Source: Corynebacterium kroppenstedtii (lineage in GTDB: Bacteria > Actinomycetota > Actinomycetes > Mycobacteriales > Mycobacteriaceae). From it: DNA of 64,000 nt. The notes below the pieces were generated by a model that was given only the letters and a program-made list of their open reading frames with translations, made no database searches and had not been told where the DNA came from. The position numbers and the translations under genes were made by a program. Position 1 is the first letter of the stretch; each line of letters begins with the position of its first letter. Location: NCBI RefSeq assembly GCF_016894245.1, contig NZ_CP069792.1, positions 868,001-932,000 of the forward strand, written 5' to 3'. Below are positions 43,225 through 51,830 of the stretch, piece after piece.

Positions 43225-45561
43225 CTACGGGAGGAATCCCTGCAGCTGAGGTGGGACATATGTGTGCAGGAAGTCGTTAATCATGCCGGGGATGTCGGGT
43301 AGGGCCGGCGCTGGGGCTGGAGCGGGTACTCCGCCTCCGCCGCCACCGGTACCGCCGCCACCACCGGTGGCTCCTCCGCCAGTGCCTCCTCCGCCGGTGG
43401 CTCCCGTTGAGCCGGAGTTAGTGGGTTGGGGGAGTACCGCGCGTGAGTAGCCGATCGCCTCGGGGTTGGTTCCTGCCTGATAGGAGGGGTTTATGGGTGG
43501 AAGTGTGTGCCCGCCGTAGGCGTCGATAAGGGGTTTGGCTGCGGTGAGGTAGATATCAGCGGGCTCCTTGCCACCAAAAAGGTTTCCATCGGGGCATTGG
43601 CGCAGGGGGCCGGTGCAGAGCGGTGAGCTGGTACTACCGTCGTTGAAGAGATAGACAGCTCCGGCAAGTCCGCTGGTGAGCCCTAAGAATGCGGCGGATT
43701 GGTTGGTCTCTGTGGTGCCGGTCTTTGAGGCCAAAGTGCCGTCCCACCCGGTTAGCTCGGCGGCTTCGTGAGCTGTTCCGGTGCCGACGTCATCGGATAG
43801 GCCATTGGCCAGCGCGTTCGCGACGTCGGTAGGGATGGCTTGTTCACACTGCGGCGGTGTGACAGGGACGTCTTTGCCGTCGTGGTCGGTCACCTTCAGG
43901 ACGGGGTTGGGTTCACACCACGTTCCGCCGTTGGCGATGGTCGCCGCCACATTGCTCAGTTCAAGGGGGTCGACGGCGATAGGGCCGAGAACGAATGACC
44001 CCTGGTTGGTCTCTTTAATCGTGTCGGCCTGGGATTTCTTGTCCTTGCTGTCACCGTTGTTATCGCCACTATCATCAGGTTTGTCAGCCAAGCTGCGTAG
44101 CCCCATCTTGACGGCAGTGTCAACAACAGTGCCCACGCCTAGTCGCTTTTCGAGTTCGATAAACGGTGTATTCGGTGATTTGGCAAGTGCCTGCTTGAGC
44201 GTCATTTTCGACGGGTACGCGCCGACGTTTTCCACGCAGTATTTGTCGGAGGGGCACCCCGGAGCGCCACCGTGCCCCATGTCGGACATCTCGATCCGCG
44301 ACGGCACATCCATCACCGTGTCGATCCCCATCCCCTTTTCCAGCCCGGCCGCTGCAGCGAAGACTTTGAAGATGGAGCCAGCCCCATTACCGACAGGGTG
44401 TGATGCCAATGGCAAGACGGACTGAGAATTGCTGGTGTCGAGCCCGTAGTGCCGTGAGGCGCCCATAGCGAGGACTTCGTGACCGTCGGGTTTGATAAGG
44501 TTCATTGCCCCGGCGACCCCGGGGGTGGTGGCGGGGGCATATTGTTCGAGCGAGGCGTTGACGGAATCCAACGCGTGGGGGTCGAGTGTGGTGGTCATCG
44601 TGTAGCCACCCGAAATGAAATCGTCCTTCGAGATCCCGTGCGAGTCCAGGTAGCGCAGCGCGTAATCGCAGAAGAAGCCGGCGTCGTCGGCCCCAATGCA
44701 TCCGTTGGTGGGAGCTTCAGGCTTATTGACGACGCCCAACGGCGTGATTTTCGCCGCGTCGGCGTCGGCCGCGGAAAGCGCCCCCGTGCTGGCCATGGCG
44801 TTAATGACCGTGTTGCGGCGCTGCAGCGCGGCGTCGGGGTGCGTGAACGGGTTATAGGCGGACGTGGATTGAACCATTCCCGCCAGCAGCGCGGCCTGCG
44901 GCACGGTGAGGTCTTTGGCGTCGACGTGGAAATACGTCTGTGCCGCGGTTTGCACGCCGTACGCGCCGTTGCCGAATTCCACGAGGTTGAGATACCGGGT
45001 CAGAATCTCGTCCTTGGAGAGGTCTTTATCCAGGTCAGACGCGAGTTTCATTTCGCGGAGCTTCCGCGCGGCGGTGTCTTCGTTGGCGGCAGCGCGTTCG
45101 TCGTCGGTCTTGGCTTTGACCAGCATGAGGTAGTTCTTGACGTATTGCTGATCCAGGGTGGACGCGCCCTGGGCGACGCCACCGTGAGTGATGTTGGCTA
45201 CGACCGCTCGAGCGGTTCCGCGCAGGTCAACGCCGTGATGATCGTAGAACCGGCGATCTTCGATGGCAACGATGGCTTTTTTCATCGGTTCCGAGATCTG
45301 GTCCGACGCGACTTCTTCTCTGCGCTGCGTGTAGAAGGTGGCTAAGGGGTTGCCGTCCCGGTCGGTCATGGTGGAGACCTGCGGGAACGCGGCGCTGGCA
45401 ATGTCGTGGTAGTTGGAGTCCATGGCGTTGTGACCACGGTTGATCGTGGCTCCGGCCGCCAGGGCGACGGGCAGCGCGCTGAGCGCCACTAGCAGGGTGG
45501 CGATGAGTATTGCGCCGAAAAGGATCAGGCTAGGGGCCGGAGCATCAGATCGTCGGTTCAC
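43225..45561 (-). CDS. ponA2: bifunctional class A penicillin-binding protein (PonA2 type)
   Basis: A 778-residue bitopic enzyme. An N-terminal membrane helix (20-42) precedes the GT51 transglycosylase domain (EDRRFYDHHGVD and GASTLDQQYVKN) and the transpeptidase domain with SIFK (Ser396, Lys399), SPN and KTGT (Lys613). A Gly/Thr/Pro-rich tail of about 60 residues follows. It polymerises and cross-links peptidoglycan in the periplasmic space. Start at GTG 45561. The order with WhiB and metallophosphoesterase matches Rv3681c-Rv3683. Confidence 0.93.
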   Translation of the reverse strand: MNRRSDAPAPSLILFGAILIATLLVALSALPVALAAGATINRGHNAMDSNYHDIASAAFPQVSTMTDRDGNPLATFYTQRREEVASDQISEPMKKAIVAIEDRRFYDHHGVDLRGTARAVVANITHGGVAQGASTLDQQYVKNYLMLVKAKTDDERAAANEDTAARKLREMKLASDLDKDLSKDEILTRYLNLVEFGNGAYGVQTAAQTYFHVDAKDLTVPQAALLAGMVQSTSAYNPFTHPDAALQRRNTVINAMASTGALSAADADAAKITPLGVVNKPEAPTNGCIGADDAGFFCDYALRYLDSHGISKDDFISGGYTMTTTLDPHALDSVNASLEQYAPATTPGVAGAMNLIKPDGHEVLAMGASRHYGLDTSNSQSVLPLASHPVGNGAGSIFKVFAAAAGLEKGMGIDTVMDVPSRIEMSDMGHGGAPGCPSDKYCVENVGAYPSKMTLKQALAKSPNTPFIELEKRLGVGTVVDTAVKMGLRSLADKPDDSGDNNGDSKDKKSQADTIKETNQGSFVLGPIAVDPLELSNVAATIANGGTWCEPNPVLKVTDHDGKDVPVTPPQCEQAIPTDVANALANGLSDDVGTGTAHEAAELTGWDGTLASKTGTTETNQSAAFLGLTSGLAGAVYLFNDGSTSSPLCTGPLRQCPDGNLFGGKEPADIYLTAAKPLIDAYGGHTLPPINPSYQAGTNPEAIGYSRAVLPQPTNSGSTGATGGGGTGGGATGGGGGTGGGGGGVPAPAPAPALPDIPGMINDFLHTYVPPQLQGFLP

Positions 45562-45617
45562 GCTTACACCCTACCCAGTGATTGGCCGTGTGAAGTGAGT
45601 CTCACCGATTATGGGCA

Positions 45618-45673
45618 TGTGTTCTGGGAAAACACAGATAGACAAAAACTTACTCTTCCGTTAAGTAGTTAAC
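45618..45673. promoter_or_regulatory. two inverted repeats between ponA2 and whiB
   Basis: TGTGTT-N7-AACACA (45618-45636) and GTTAA-N4-TTAAC (45660-45673) lie in the 277-base divergent promoter region. Their placement suggests operators for one or both genes; the factors are unknown. Confidence 0.4.
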
Positions 45674-45838
45674 GCGACTACCCCCGAAATGTGATGTAGT
45701 CGACAGTTTGTTTGGCGTGTGAATAGACTTACAGCTAGCTAAGCAGGGTGAATATCCATAAAAACGGTATCGAGACATACCAGGGTGACGCTCACGGCTT
45801 CGCGACCATGCACACGTGACCACGGAGAGGAGTGCACA

Positions 45839-46210
45839 ATGACTGCATCGCTGACCCGACCGGCTGATACATCGTTGGCCACAACCAAGGACGGACGAAT
45901 CCAGCAGAAGGTGGATTCGCTTACTGATCCGTCATCGTTCGCGGAGCGTGGCCAATGGATCACTCACGCCAAGTGCCGTGACATTGATCCTGAGGAGTTG
46001 TTTGTCAAGGGGTCGAAGCAGCGACAAGCTGCGGCGATTTGCAGACATTGCCCTGTGGTGTTGCAGTGCCGTGCCGACGCCTTGGACAACCGCGTGGAGT
46101 TCGGCGTGTGGGGTGGCATGACCGAGCGACAGCGTCGTGCATTGTTGCGGGAGCACCCCGAGGTGGAAAGCTGGGCAGACTTTTACGCGGGGTACGCCGG
46201 GCGGTCATAA
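45839..46210 (+). CDS. WhiB-family iron-sulfur transcription factor (WhiB4-like)
   Basis: A 123-residue WhiB protein. Cluster cysteines are Cys46, Cys68, Cys71 and Cys77 (C-x2-C-x5-C plus the N-terminal one), then the GVWGGM turn and a basic C-terminus. Iron-sulfur state would control DNA binding or sigma-factor contact. Placement next to ponA2 matches whiB4 (Rv3681c) and corynebacterial whcB, but I keep the subgroup as probable. ATG 45839 follows GAGAGGAG. Confidence 0.9.
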   Translation: MTASLTRPADTSLATTKDGRIQQKVDSLTDPSSFAERGQWITHAKCRDIDPEELFVKGSKQRQAAAICRHCPVVLQCRADALDNRVEFGVWGGMTERQRRALLREHPEVESWADFYAGYAGRS

Positions 46211-46262
46211 CGGGGGCATCCCGTCTAACTGGTTGGTTGAGCTTAGAGTGGGTGGCTCCGCA

Positions 46263-46315
46263 CAGCGTAGCTGATTGAGCCCAGCGCAGCTGATCGAAGC
46301 CAGCGCAGCTGATCC
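46263..46315. repeat. 19-bp degenerate tandem repeat, about 2.8 units
   Basis: CAGCGTAGCTGATTGAGCC, then CAGCGCAGCTGATCGAAGC, then a partial third copy starting CAGCGCAGCTGATCC at 46301. It lies in the 3' untranslated space after whiB. Confidence 0.8.
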
Positions 46316-46331
46316 TTGTTAGGCTAGGGTC

Positions 46332-46490
46332 ATGACAACCTGGGAATATTCAACAGTTCCGCTGTTGACGCACGCTACAAAGCAGATTTTGGATACATGG
46401 GGGGCTGACGGCTGGGAGCTGGTGGCAGTCATGCCCGGCCCAACAGGCGAGCAGCACATTGCCTACATGAAGCGCCCGAAGGAAGACTAG
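46332..46490 (+). CDS. small DUF4177-like protein
   Basis: A 52-residue protein: MTTWEYSTVPLLTH..., ending HIAYMKRPKED, with the DGWELVAV segment characteristic of DUF4177. Located between whiB and ridA, as Rv3678A is in Mycobacterium. ATG 46332 lies 6 bases after TAGGCT, consistent with a leaderless message. Function unknown. Confidence 0.82.
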   Translation: MTTWEYSTVPLLTHATKQILDTWGADGWELVAVMPGPTGEQHIAYMKRPKED

Positions 46491-46494
46491 TTTT

Positions 46495-46977
46495 ATGACG
46501 ACCAGTGGACAGTCCACTCAGAGCCCCAGGAAGAATCTTGCCGACTTAGGGATTGAACTCCCAGAGGTGGCGGCGCCGGTGGCTTCTTATGCACCGGCCG
46601 TGATCTCGGGGGACACGATTTATGTGTCGGGTCAGCTTCCATTCAAGAACGGAGAACTGCCGGCGACGGGCAAGGTTGGTGCAGGCGTGTCTGCGGATGA
46701 CGCGGCGGGATACGCTCGCCAGGCGGCACTCAACGCTTTGGCCGCCATCAATTCCCTCGTCGACATTGATTCGGTGTCGATTGTGAAAGTCACGGGTTTT
46801 GTGGCGTCCGCACCCGGATTTGGTGGTCAACCTGGGGTAATAAATGGTGCATCGGATCTTTTCGGCGACGTCTTCGGTACAGCCCATGCGCGGTCTGCTG
46901 TGGGGGTTTCGGAGTTGCCCTTGGATGCGCCGGTGGAGGTTGAAGTCATCGCGCGACGAAATACAGGAGTGCAATAA
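46495..46977 (+). CDS. RidA/YjgF family protein
   Basis: A 160-residue RidA-type protein with the strand IYVSGQLPFKNGELP and the segment VVKVTGFVASAPGF equivalent (IVKVTGFVASAPGF). Family members deaminate reactive enamines/imines. The canonical arginine region near the end (VGVSELPLDAPVEVEVIARR) is present. It starts 4 bases after the DUF4177-like gene stop and is probably co-transcribed, as in the Rv3678c locus. Confidence 0.87.
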   Translation: MTTSGQSTQSPRKNLADLGIELPEVAAPVASYAPAVISGDTIYVSGQLPFKNGELPATGKVGAGVSADDAAGYARQAALNALAAINSLVDIDSVSIVKVTGFVASAPGFGGQPGVINGASDLFGDVFGTAHARSAVGVSELPLDAPVEVEVIARRNTGVQ

Positions 46978-47088
46978 CGCTACGACGGAAGCCGCTCTGT
47001 CCCGGGGGTTTTCCGAACGTGTGCTAAGTCATGGTCGGAATTGCCCCCGTTTCGGCATTTTTTGGGTTGTCTCTGGCCCGATGAGATT

Positions 47089-47115
47089 TTGACAGACCGC
47101 CCGAGGACGTACACT
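47089..47115 (+). promoter_or_regulatory. promoter of MBL hydrolase gene
   Basis: TTGACA (47089-47094), 15-base spacer, TACACT (47110-47115); the ATG follows 7 bases later, giving an apparently leaderless start. Confidence 0.55.
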
Positions 47116-47122
47116 GACATGC

Positions 47123-47962
47123 ATGGAGCATCCTGCGTATAGCCAGTTGCGTCCCGTTACCCCCAACGCGGGCGTTGTTTTATGTCCCAATCCCAGCTAT
47201 GGCTCGCTAGAGGGCACCAATAGTTGGGTTATTAGAGCTGACGGTGATCCGCGGTCGATCGTTGTGGATCCGGGCCCTCAGGATGAAGGCCACCTGAATG
47301 TTCTTAACCATCATGCGTCGGAAATCGCGATGATTCTTTTGACTCACCGGCATCCGGATCATGCTGATGGAGCTAACCGGTTATCGCAGATTACGGGGGC
47401 GCCTGTCCGGTCCGTCGATAAGCGTTTCTGCAAAATGGGTGATCCGCTCGAGGACGGGGAAGTCATCACCGTCGAGGGTGTCACTCCGGCTGTAAAAGTT
47501 GTCGCCACTCCTGGCCACACCGCGGATTCGGTGAGTTTCTTCCTTTATCCGAGTGCCGACGCTGCTCGGGCCGATGATGGTTCGAGCGATACGAAGCCTG
47601 AGGCGATTTTGACGGGCGATACGATCGCCGGCAAGCACACGACAATGATCTCCGAGACCGATGGTGATCTGGGGCAATACCTAGAGACATTGGAGATGCT
47701 GAAAAAGCGGGGCGCCGGTGTTCCTTTGCTGCCCGCACATGGGCCGGATCACCCGGACCTGGAGCCGTTTGCCAAGAAATACCTTGATCGACGTCACCAT
47801 CGCCTTGACCAGATCCGTGAGGCTCGGAAGAAGCTGGGGGATGATGCTTCGGTGGACCAGTTGGTCGATGAGATTTACACAGACGTGGACCCGGTATTGC
47901 GTGGGGCTGCTGAGCAGTCGACGCGCGTGGCGCTGCGGTATTTAAGCGCTGAAGAGAAGTAG
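47123..47962 (+). CDS. metallo-beta-lactamase fold hydrolase
   Basis: A 279-residue MBL protein with the metal motif LTHRHPDHADG, the second histidine in TPGHTADSV, the aspartate in TGDTIAGKH and a C-terminal PAHGPDHPD strand. It matches Rv3677c position and size. It is probably a glyoxalase II/LACTB2-like enzyme or RNase-like hydrolase; substrate not evident. ATG 47123 lies just after a strong promoter, so the message is probably leaderless. A repeat array overlaps its stop codon. Confidence 0.87.
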   Translation: MEHPAYSQLRPVTPNAGVVLCPNPSYGSLEGTNSWVIRADGDPRSIVVDPGPQDEGHLNVLNHHASEIAMILLTHRHPDHADGANRLSQITGAPVRSVDKRFCKMGDPLEDGEVITVEGVTPAVKVVATPGHTADSVSFFLYPSADAARADDGSSDTKPEAILTGDTIAGKHTTMISETDGDLGQYLETLEMLKKRGAGVPLLPAHGPDHPDLEPFAKKYLDRRHHRLDQIREARKKLGDDASVDQLVDEIYTDVDPVLRGAAEQSTRVALRYLSAEEK

Positions 47963-48011
47963 CGCTCAGGAGTGGCGCTCGGGAAAATAGCGTTCGAGAA
48001 AAGTAGCGCAC
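47943..48011. repeat. degenerate 13-16 bp repeats across the MBL gene stop
   Basis: About five units resembling GTAGCGCTCGGGAAAA run from the last codons (from 47943) through the TAG at 47960 to about 48011. Units differ by several bases. Confidence 0.65.
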
Positions 48012-48021
48012 AATAGGAATA

Positions 48022-48050
48022 AGCAGCCCGGGAGTCTCGGGCTGCTTTGC
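48022..48050 (+). terminator. rho-independent terminator after MBL gene
   Basis: AGCAGCCCG (48022-48030) pairs with CGGGCTGCT (48038-48046), followed by TTGCTTTT. It lies between the converging MBL and glxR genes. Confidence 0.85.
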
Positions 48051-48075
48051 TTTTGTGGTTAAGTTTTGCGCGTTT

Positions 48076-48140
48076 GTGGGTTATACGGGGCTATACGACA
48101 AAAATGTGTCCGTGTGCCGGCTTCGTCGCTATCACCCGCC
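48076..48140. repeat. short interspersed inverted-repeat element, copy 1
   Basis: The left side GGGTTATACGG and the block CTATACGACAAAAATGTGTC, and the right side GTCGCTATCACCCGC, match the corresponding parts of the element at 55183-55293. Ends are imperfectly inverted (ggGTTATAcg / cgCTATCACCCgc). Confidence 0.5.
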
Positions 48141-48175
48141 GAGCGCCCGTGGTGCGAACTATGCGTTGTACCGAT

Positions 48176-48859
48176 TTACCGCGCGCGACGTGCCAGGCGT
48201 TCGCTGTCGCAAATAACGACGGTTTTACCTTCGAGCCGGATCCACCCGCGGTGAGCAAATTCGGCGAGCGCTTTGTTGACAGTTTCGCGCGATGCACCAA
48301 CAAGCTGCGCGATTTCCTCTTGGGTGAGGTCGTGGTGAACTCGCCAGTTGCCATTGTCCTGAACGCCGAACCGGTTGGCTAGCTGGAGAAGCGCCTTCGC
48401 TACGCGCCCGGGGACGTCGGTAAAAATAAGGTCTGCCAGGGAATTATTGGTGCGACGTAGGCGACGCGCGAGCACACGAAGCAGCTGTTCAGAGATGGCC
48501 GGGTGGTCGTTGATCCACTGGTGGAGCTTCTCCGAGTTCATCGTGGCGGCGGACACTTCAGTGACGCAAATAGCCGACGATGTGCGCGGGTTCGGATCGA
48601 AGATGGATAGTTCACCGAACATATCCGAGGGGCCCATAATGGTGAGAAGGTTTTCACGACCGTCAGCTGCGTGGCGGGCTAACTTCACTTTGCCCTCAGT
48701 GATGATATAGAGGCGGTCGCCGGGCTCCCCCTCGTCGAAAATGGTGGTGCCGCGCGGAAATCGCACCGTCTCAAGATCATGGATGAGGTTCCGGACGGCA
48801 ACAGGGTCAACACCTTGGAAAATGCCGGCACGGGAGAGGATCTCGGTGACGTCGCTCAA
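48176..48859 (-). CDS. glxR: cAMP-responsive Crp-family global regulator GlxR
   Basis: A 227-residue CRP protein, the same length as Corynebacterium glutamicum GlxR when started at TTG 48859 ([18 protein letters not shown]). The cAMP pocket is [15 protein letters not shown]; the helix-turn-helix is [20 protein letters not shown] near the end. A GGAG lies 6 bases before the TTG; GTG 48871 is the alternative. The longer frame (to 48934) lacks homology. It binds TGTGA-N6-TCACA sites; one lies upstream (48942). Confidence 0.92.
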   Translation of the reverse strand: MSDVTEILSRAGIFQGVDPVAVRNLIHDLETVRFPRGTTIFDEGEPGDRLYIITEGKVKLARHAADGRENLLTIMGPSDMFGELSIFDPNPRTSSAICVTEVSAATMNSEKLHQWINDHPAISEQLLRVLARRLRRTNNSLADLIFTDVPGRVAKALLQLANRFGVQDNGNWRVHHDLTQEEIAQLVGASRETVNKALAEFAHRGWIRLEGKTVVICDSERLARRAR

Positions 48860-48941
48860 CGTAGTCTCCACTTCTCGCAGTAGGGTCGAGTGCCACGGTG
48901 CGCGGCTGTCTGTGTTAGATACTAAATACCGCACCCGTCGC

Positions 48942-48957
48942 TGTATCGCACCTCACA
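48942..48957. promoter_or_regulatory. GlxR-like binding site upstream of glxR
   Basis: TGTAT-N6-TCACA matches 8 of the 10 fixed positions of the TGTGA-N6-TCACA consensus, 83 bases upstream of the chosen start, as expected for autoregulation. Confidence 0.5.
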
Positions 48958-49142
48958 TTACTACGTGGCAGGCGAAAAGTGAGAGCTTTGTCCGATTTAG
49001 GAATAGGCTTACGCGGGAGTTTTATAGAGAGGAATAATCAATAAAAGGGTGAAAAGTTTGCCAAGGATGCCCATATTTGGGGATGAATTGACAAAACCGC
49101 TGCTTGTGCCGTTGGTCACGTTTTCGGAAGCGAACTCCCGTT

Positions 49143-49168
49143 GATAACGTATGCTACGTTATCGTAGC
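49143..49168. promoter_or_regulatory. nested operator-like palindromes
   Basis: GATAACGTA, three bases, TACGTTATC form a perfect 9-bp inverted repeat (49143-49163). Overlapping it, GCTACG, TTAT, CGTAGC (49153-49168) forms a second. A T-run (TTTTTAT) follows on the plus strand. It lies between the small membrane gene and glxR in a 384-base gap that otherwise shows only the GlxR-like site. Confidence 0.55.
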
Positions 49169-49243
49169 TTTTTATAGTGGTGAAAAACACATTATTTTTT
49201 GTCGACGGAACCAACGAATTGCGGTAAGAACTTTGCACTTTCT

Positions 49244-49387
49244 CTAGTGCGCCTCGACACCGGGGCTCGACGCCTTCTTCCTTCCGGCGTTCTTCGCGAA
49301 GAGTTCGTAGCGTTCCATGCCAATGGCGAATCCCATCAGAATGAATGGTGCGAGGAGGGCAAATAACCCGGCCATGCGGTCCACCAT
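49244..49387 (-). CDS. small conserved-looking membrane protein
   Basis: A 47-residue protein, [20 protein letters not shown] then [18 protein letters not shown] and a basic C-terminal tail. One membrane helix. It lies between glxR and nth, where Mycobacterium has a small membrane protein (Rv3675). The start could be ATG 49387, GTG 49384 or ATG 49375. Divergent from nth. Function unknown. Confidence 0.65.
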   Translation of the reverse strand: MVDRMAGLFALLAPFILMGFAIGMERYELFAKNAGRKKASSPGVEAH

Positions 49388-49425
49388 ACCGACGTTATGT
49401 CCGGGGCGCCCGCTATGGTGTTGGC

Positions 49426-50163
49426 ATGGCCACTACCGAGACTCCGCTTGCAAAAGTCCGTCGTGCTCGCAGGATCTCCCGCGCGCTGCACCGTGCGTAT
49501 CCGGACGCTAAAGCGGAACTGAACTTTGACAATCCGTATCAGATGGTCGTCGCCACGATTTTGTCTGCTCAGTGCACGGATCGTCGCGTTAACATGGTGA
49601 CGCCAGCGTTGTTTAAGCGGTTTCCCGGCCCGGAGGATTTAGACAACGCCAGCGTCGAGGAAGTGGAAGGATTTATCCGCTCGACGGGGTTTTATCACAA
49701 CAAAGCGCGGAATTTGGTTGCTCTGGGGCATGAGCTCGTCACTCGTTTCGACGGTACCGTACCGGACACGATGGCGGAGTTAGTGTCGCTGCCCGGGGTG
49801 GGTCGTAAGACGGCAAACACGGTCTTGGGGAATGCGTTTGGCAAGCCGGGAATAACGGTAGATACCCATGTGGGTCGCTTGATGCGTCGGTTCGGTTTAA
49901 CGGACGCGACGGATCCGAAAAAAGTTGAGCAGGACGTGGCCCAATTAATTGAGAAAAAACGGTGGACGCCGTTTTCCCATGAAGTGATTATTCATGGTCG
50001 ACGTGTGTGCCACTCCCGGAAGGCAGCGTGTGGTGCGTGCTTCCTAGCGAAGGACTGTCATGGTTTCGGTGTGTGGGGTCCCACAAATCCCGACGAGGCA
50101 GAAAAGCTGGTTAAGGGCCCAGAGCGTGACCGCATTCTCGATTTAGCACTAGGGGGCCACTGA
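49426..50163 (+). CDS. nth: endonuclease III, base-excision repair
   Basis: A 245-residue HhH-GPD DNA glycosylase/AP lyase. The helix-hairpin-helix is [13 protein letters not shown] with catalytic Lys128; the catalytic Asp146 is in VDTHVGR. The iron-sulfur cysteines are C195-x6-C202-x2-C205-x5-C211. It removes oxidised pyrimidines. Start ATG 49426 lies 6 bases after TATGGT, again compatible with a leaderless message. It overlaps the thioredoxin-like gene by one base (TGATG). Confidence 0.95.
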   Translation: MATTETPLAKVRRARRISRALHRAYPDAKAELNFDNPYQMVVATILSAQCTDRRVNMVTPALFKRFPGPEDLDNASVEEVEGFIRSTGFYHNKARNLVALGHELVTRFDGTVPDTMAELVSLPGVGRKTANTVLGNAFGKPGITVDTHVGRLMRRFGLTDATDPKKVEQDVAQLIEKKRWTPFSHEVIIHGRRVCHSRKAACGACFLAKDCHGFGVWGPTNPDEAEKLVKGPERDRILDLALGGH

Positions 50164-50900
50164 TGGGGCGACAACAACGCTGGACCATCCTTATTATCGC
50201 CGTGCTCACGGGCTTGGTGATCTGCGCGGTTCCTCTCATGCTCCGGTCTACATCCAGTCACAATGACGCGCATTCGGGAGCGGCGATATCCGATAGCCCC
50301 GCGGGCCAAGGCAGTGCGGGTGAGGGTGACGCTGGCCGGGGCGATGGAACGGATGGATCGGAGGGCGAAAATTCCCCTGCGTCCAACCCCACCACTGGCC
50401 GGCCAGCGTGCCCCACTGCGTCCGCTGAGGCCGCGGTGGGCAGTCACGATGGTTCGCAAAAGGATGACGATTCGCCCCTGGGGTCGGTGACACTGCCATG
50501 TTTGGGCAACTCAGCAAGCAAGGCTGACTCCCAACCATTAAGCCGCAACCTCGCAGGCAAACCGACCGTTATTAATCTATGGGCCTTCTGGTGCCAGCCA
50601 TGCAAGAAGGAACTTCCGATTGTTGACAAAGTGGCCCAGTCCCACCCGGAATGGAACGTCGTCGGCGTCCACGCCGATAAAAATGGTGACGCAGGTGTAG
50701 ACGTCCTCTCCGACTTACATGTGGACCACCTGTCAAGCTTCCAAGACTCGGGTGGCGACGTCGCACGAGCGTTGCGCTTGCCGTCGGTTATTCCGATCAC
50801 GGTGGTTCTTAAACCCAATGGGGAGGTCGCCAAGGTGTACCCGCAAACGTTCACGAGCACCGGCGATTTAGAGTCGGCGGTCACCGCGGTGCTCAGTTAG
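50163..50900 (+). CDS. membrane-anchored thioredoxin-like (TlpA/DsbE type) protein
   Basis: A 245-residue protein with an N-terminal membrane helix (WTILIIAVLTGLVICAVPL), a Gly/Asp-rich linker of about 80 residues, and a thioredoxin fold with WAFWCQPCKK (Cys144, Cys147). It acts outside the membrane in disulfide exchange or cytochrome maturation. It lies directly after nth and before a NUDIX and marP, as in Rv3674c-Rv3671c. It shares its ATG with the nth stop. Confidence 0.9.
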   Translation: MGRQQRWTILIIAVLTGLVICAVPLMLRSTSSHNDAHSGAAISDSPAGQGSAGEGDAGRGDGTDGSEGENSPASNPTTGRPACPTASAEAAVGSHDGSQKDDDSPLGSVTLPCLGNSASKADSQPLSRNLAGKPTVINLWAFWCQPCKKELPIVDKVAQSHPEWNVVGVHADKNGDAGVDVLSDLHVDHLSSFQDSGGDVARALRLPSVIPITVVLKPNGEVAKVYPQTFTSTGDLESAVTAVLS

Positions 50901-50998
50901 CAGGCTTGCAGCCGGTCGGCTAGCTCGGTATCTCCCACCGAACGCTACCGTCAGGCCGTATCCTGATCTGAGGCGTTGCGAGTTGTAGGAGGCCACAG

Positions 50999-51820
50999 GT
51001 GACAGAAGAGTTCCCCACGTCGTTCTCAGACCCCACCCAGCCGCCGCTGCCTGATGCGGTCCCGCCGTGGCTTCGCGCGATCACACAGCGGGCTCGCGAC
51101 GGTGGTATTCGTCGTCAACTTTCTGATTTATCTCGACGGACACCGCGGCTTGACGACGCCGACGCGACCCGCCCGTCGGCAGTGCTGATGCTTGTGGCTG
51201 GCGACCCCACGTACGAGCCCACACCGGGCACGCCCTACCCCGAGGATGCCCGGCTGCTCCTGACCCACCGCGCGCCCACGTTGCGGTCGCACTCGGGCCA
51301 AATGGCGTTTCCCGGCGGGCGGAAGGACCCCGAGGACACTACGCCCATCGACACCGCCGTACGGGAAGCCCAGGAGGAAACAGCAGTGCGCCCGGACACA
51401 ATGTCGCCCCTGGCGGTCCTCCACCCAATACTCATCCCCCGCACGGGAAACGTCGTCTCGCCCGTGTTGGCGTACTGGAACAACCCCACCCACGTTTACC
51501 CCGCCAGCCCCGCCGAAGTGGCCGACGTCGTCGCCATACCCTTGGGACACCTGGCGGATCCGTCGATACGAATAACCGTCGGAAGGCAAGGGTGGACCGG
51601 GCCCGCCTTTTGGATAGGGGACCTTCTACTTTGGGGTTTTACCGGCGGGTTAGTGGATGGCCTCCTCCGCGAAGCGGGTTGGGAGAAACCATGGAACGCT
51701 TCACCTGTGTACGATCTTGCAGAGACGCTTGCTCGGTCGGCGAACAATGAACCGGTGACTCGGTGGCGGAGAAACCCCCAGAAACCATCAACGCCGACAA
51801 CCCCCAACCACAAGAACTGA
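50999..51820 (+). CDS. NUDIX hydrolase, coenzyme A diphosphatase type
   Basis: A 273-residue NUDIX protein. The hydrolase box runs through GGRKDPEDTTPIDTAVREAQ then EETAV, where the usual Gly of the EExxG ending is Ala. The upstream LLTHRAPTLRSHSGQMAFPG matches the CoA-type (UPF0035) signature. It would hydrolyse CoA derivatives. Start GTG 50999 follows GGAGG. It precedes marP by 10 bases and is probably co-transcribed. Substrate preference is inferred from the upstream motif. Confidence 0.88.
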   Translation: MTEEFPTSFSDPTQPPLPDAVPPWLRAITQRARDGGIRRQLSDLSRRTPRLDDADATRPSAVLMLVAGDPTYEPTPGTPYPEDARLLLTHRAPTLRSHSGQMAFPGGRKDPEDTTPIDTAVREAQEETAVRPDTMSPLAVLHPILIPRTGNVVSPVLAYWNNPTHVYPASPAEVADVVAIPLGHLADPSIRITVGRQGWTGPAFWIGDLLLWGFTGGLVDGLLREAGWEKPWNASPVYDLAETLARSANNEPVTRWRRNPQKPSTPTTPNHKN

Positions 51821-51830
51821 GAGACACTGA

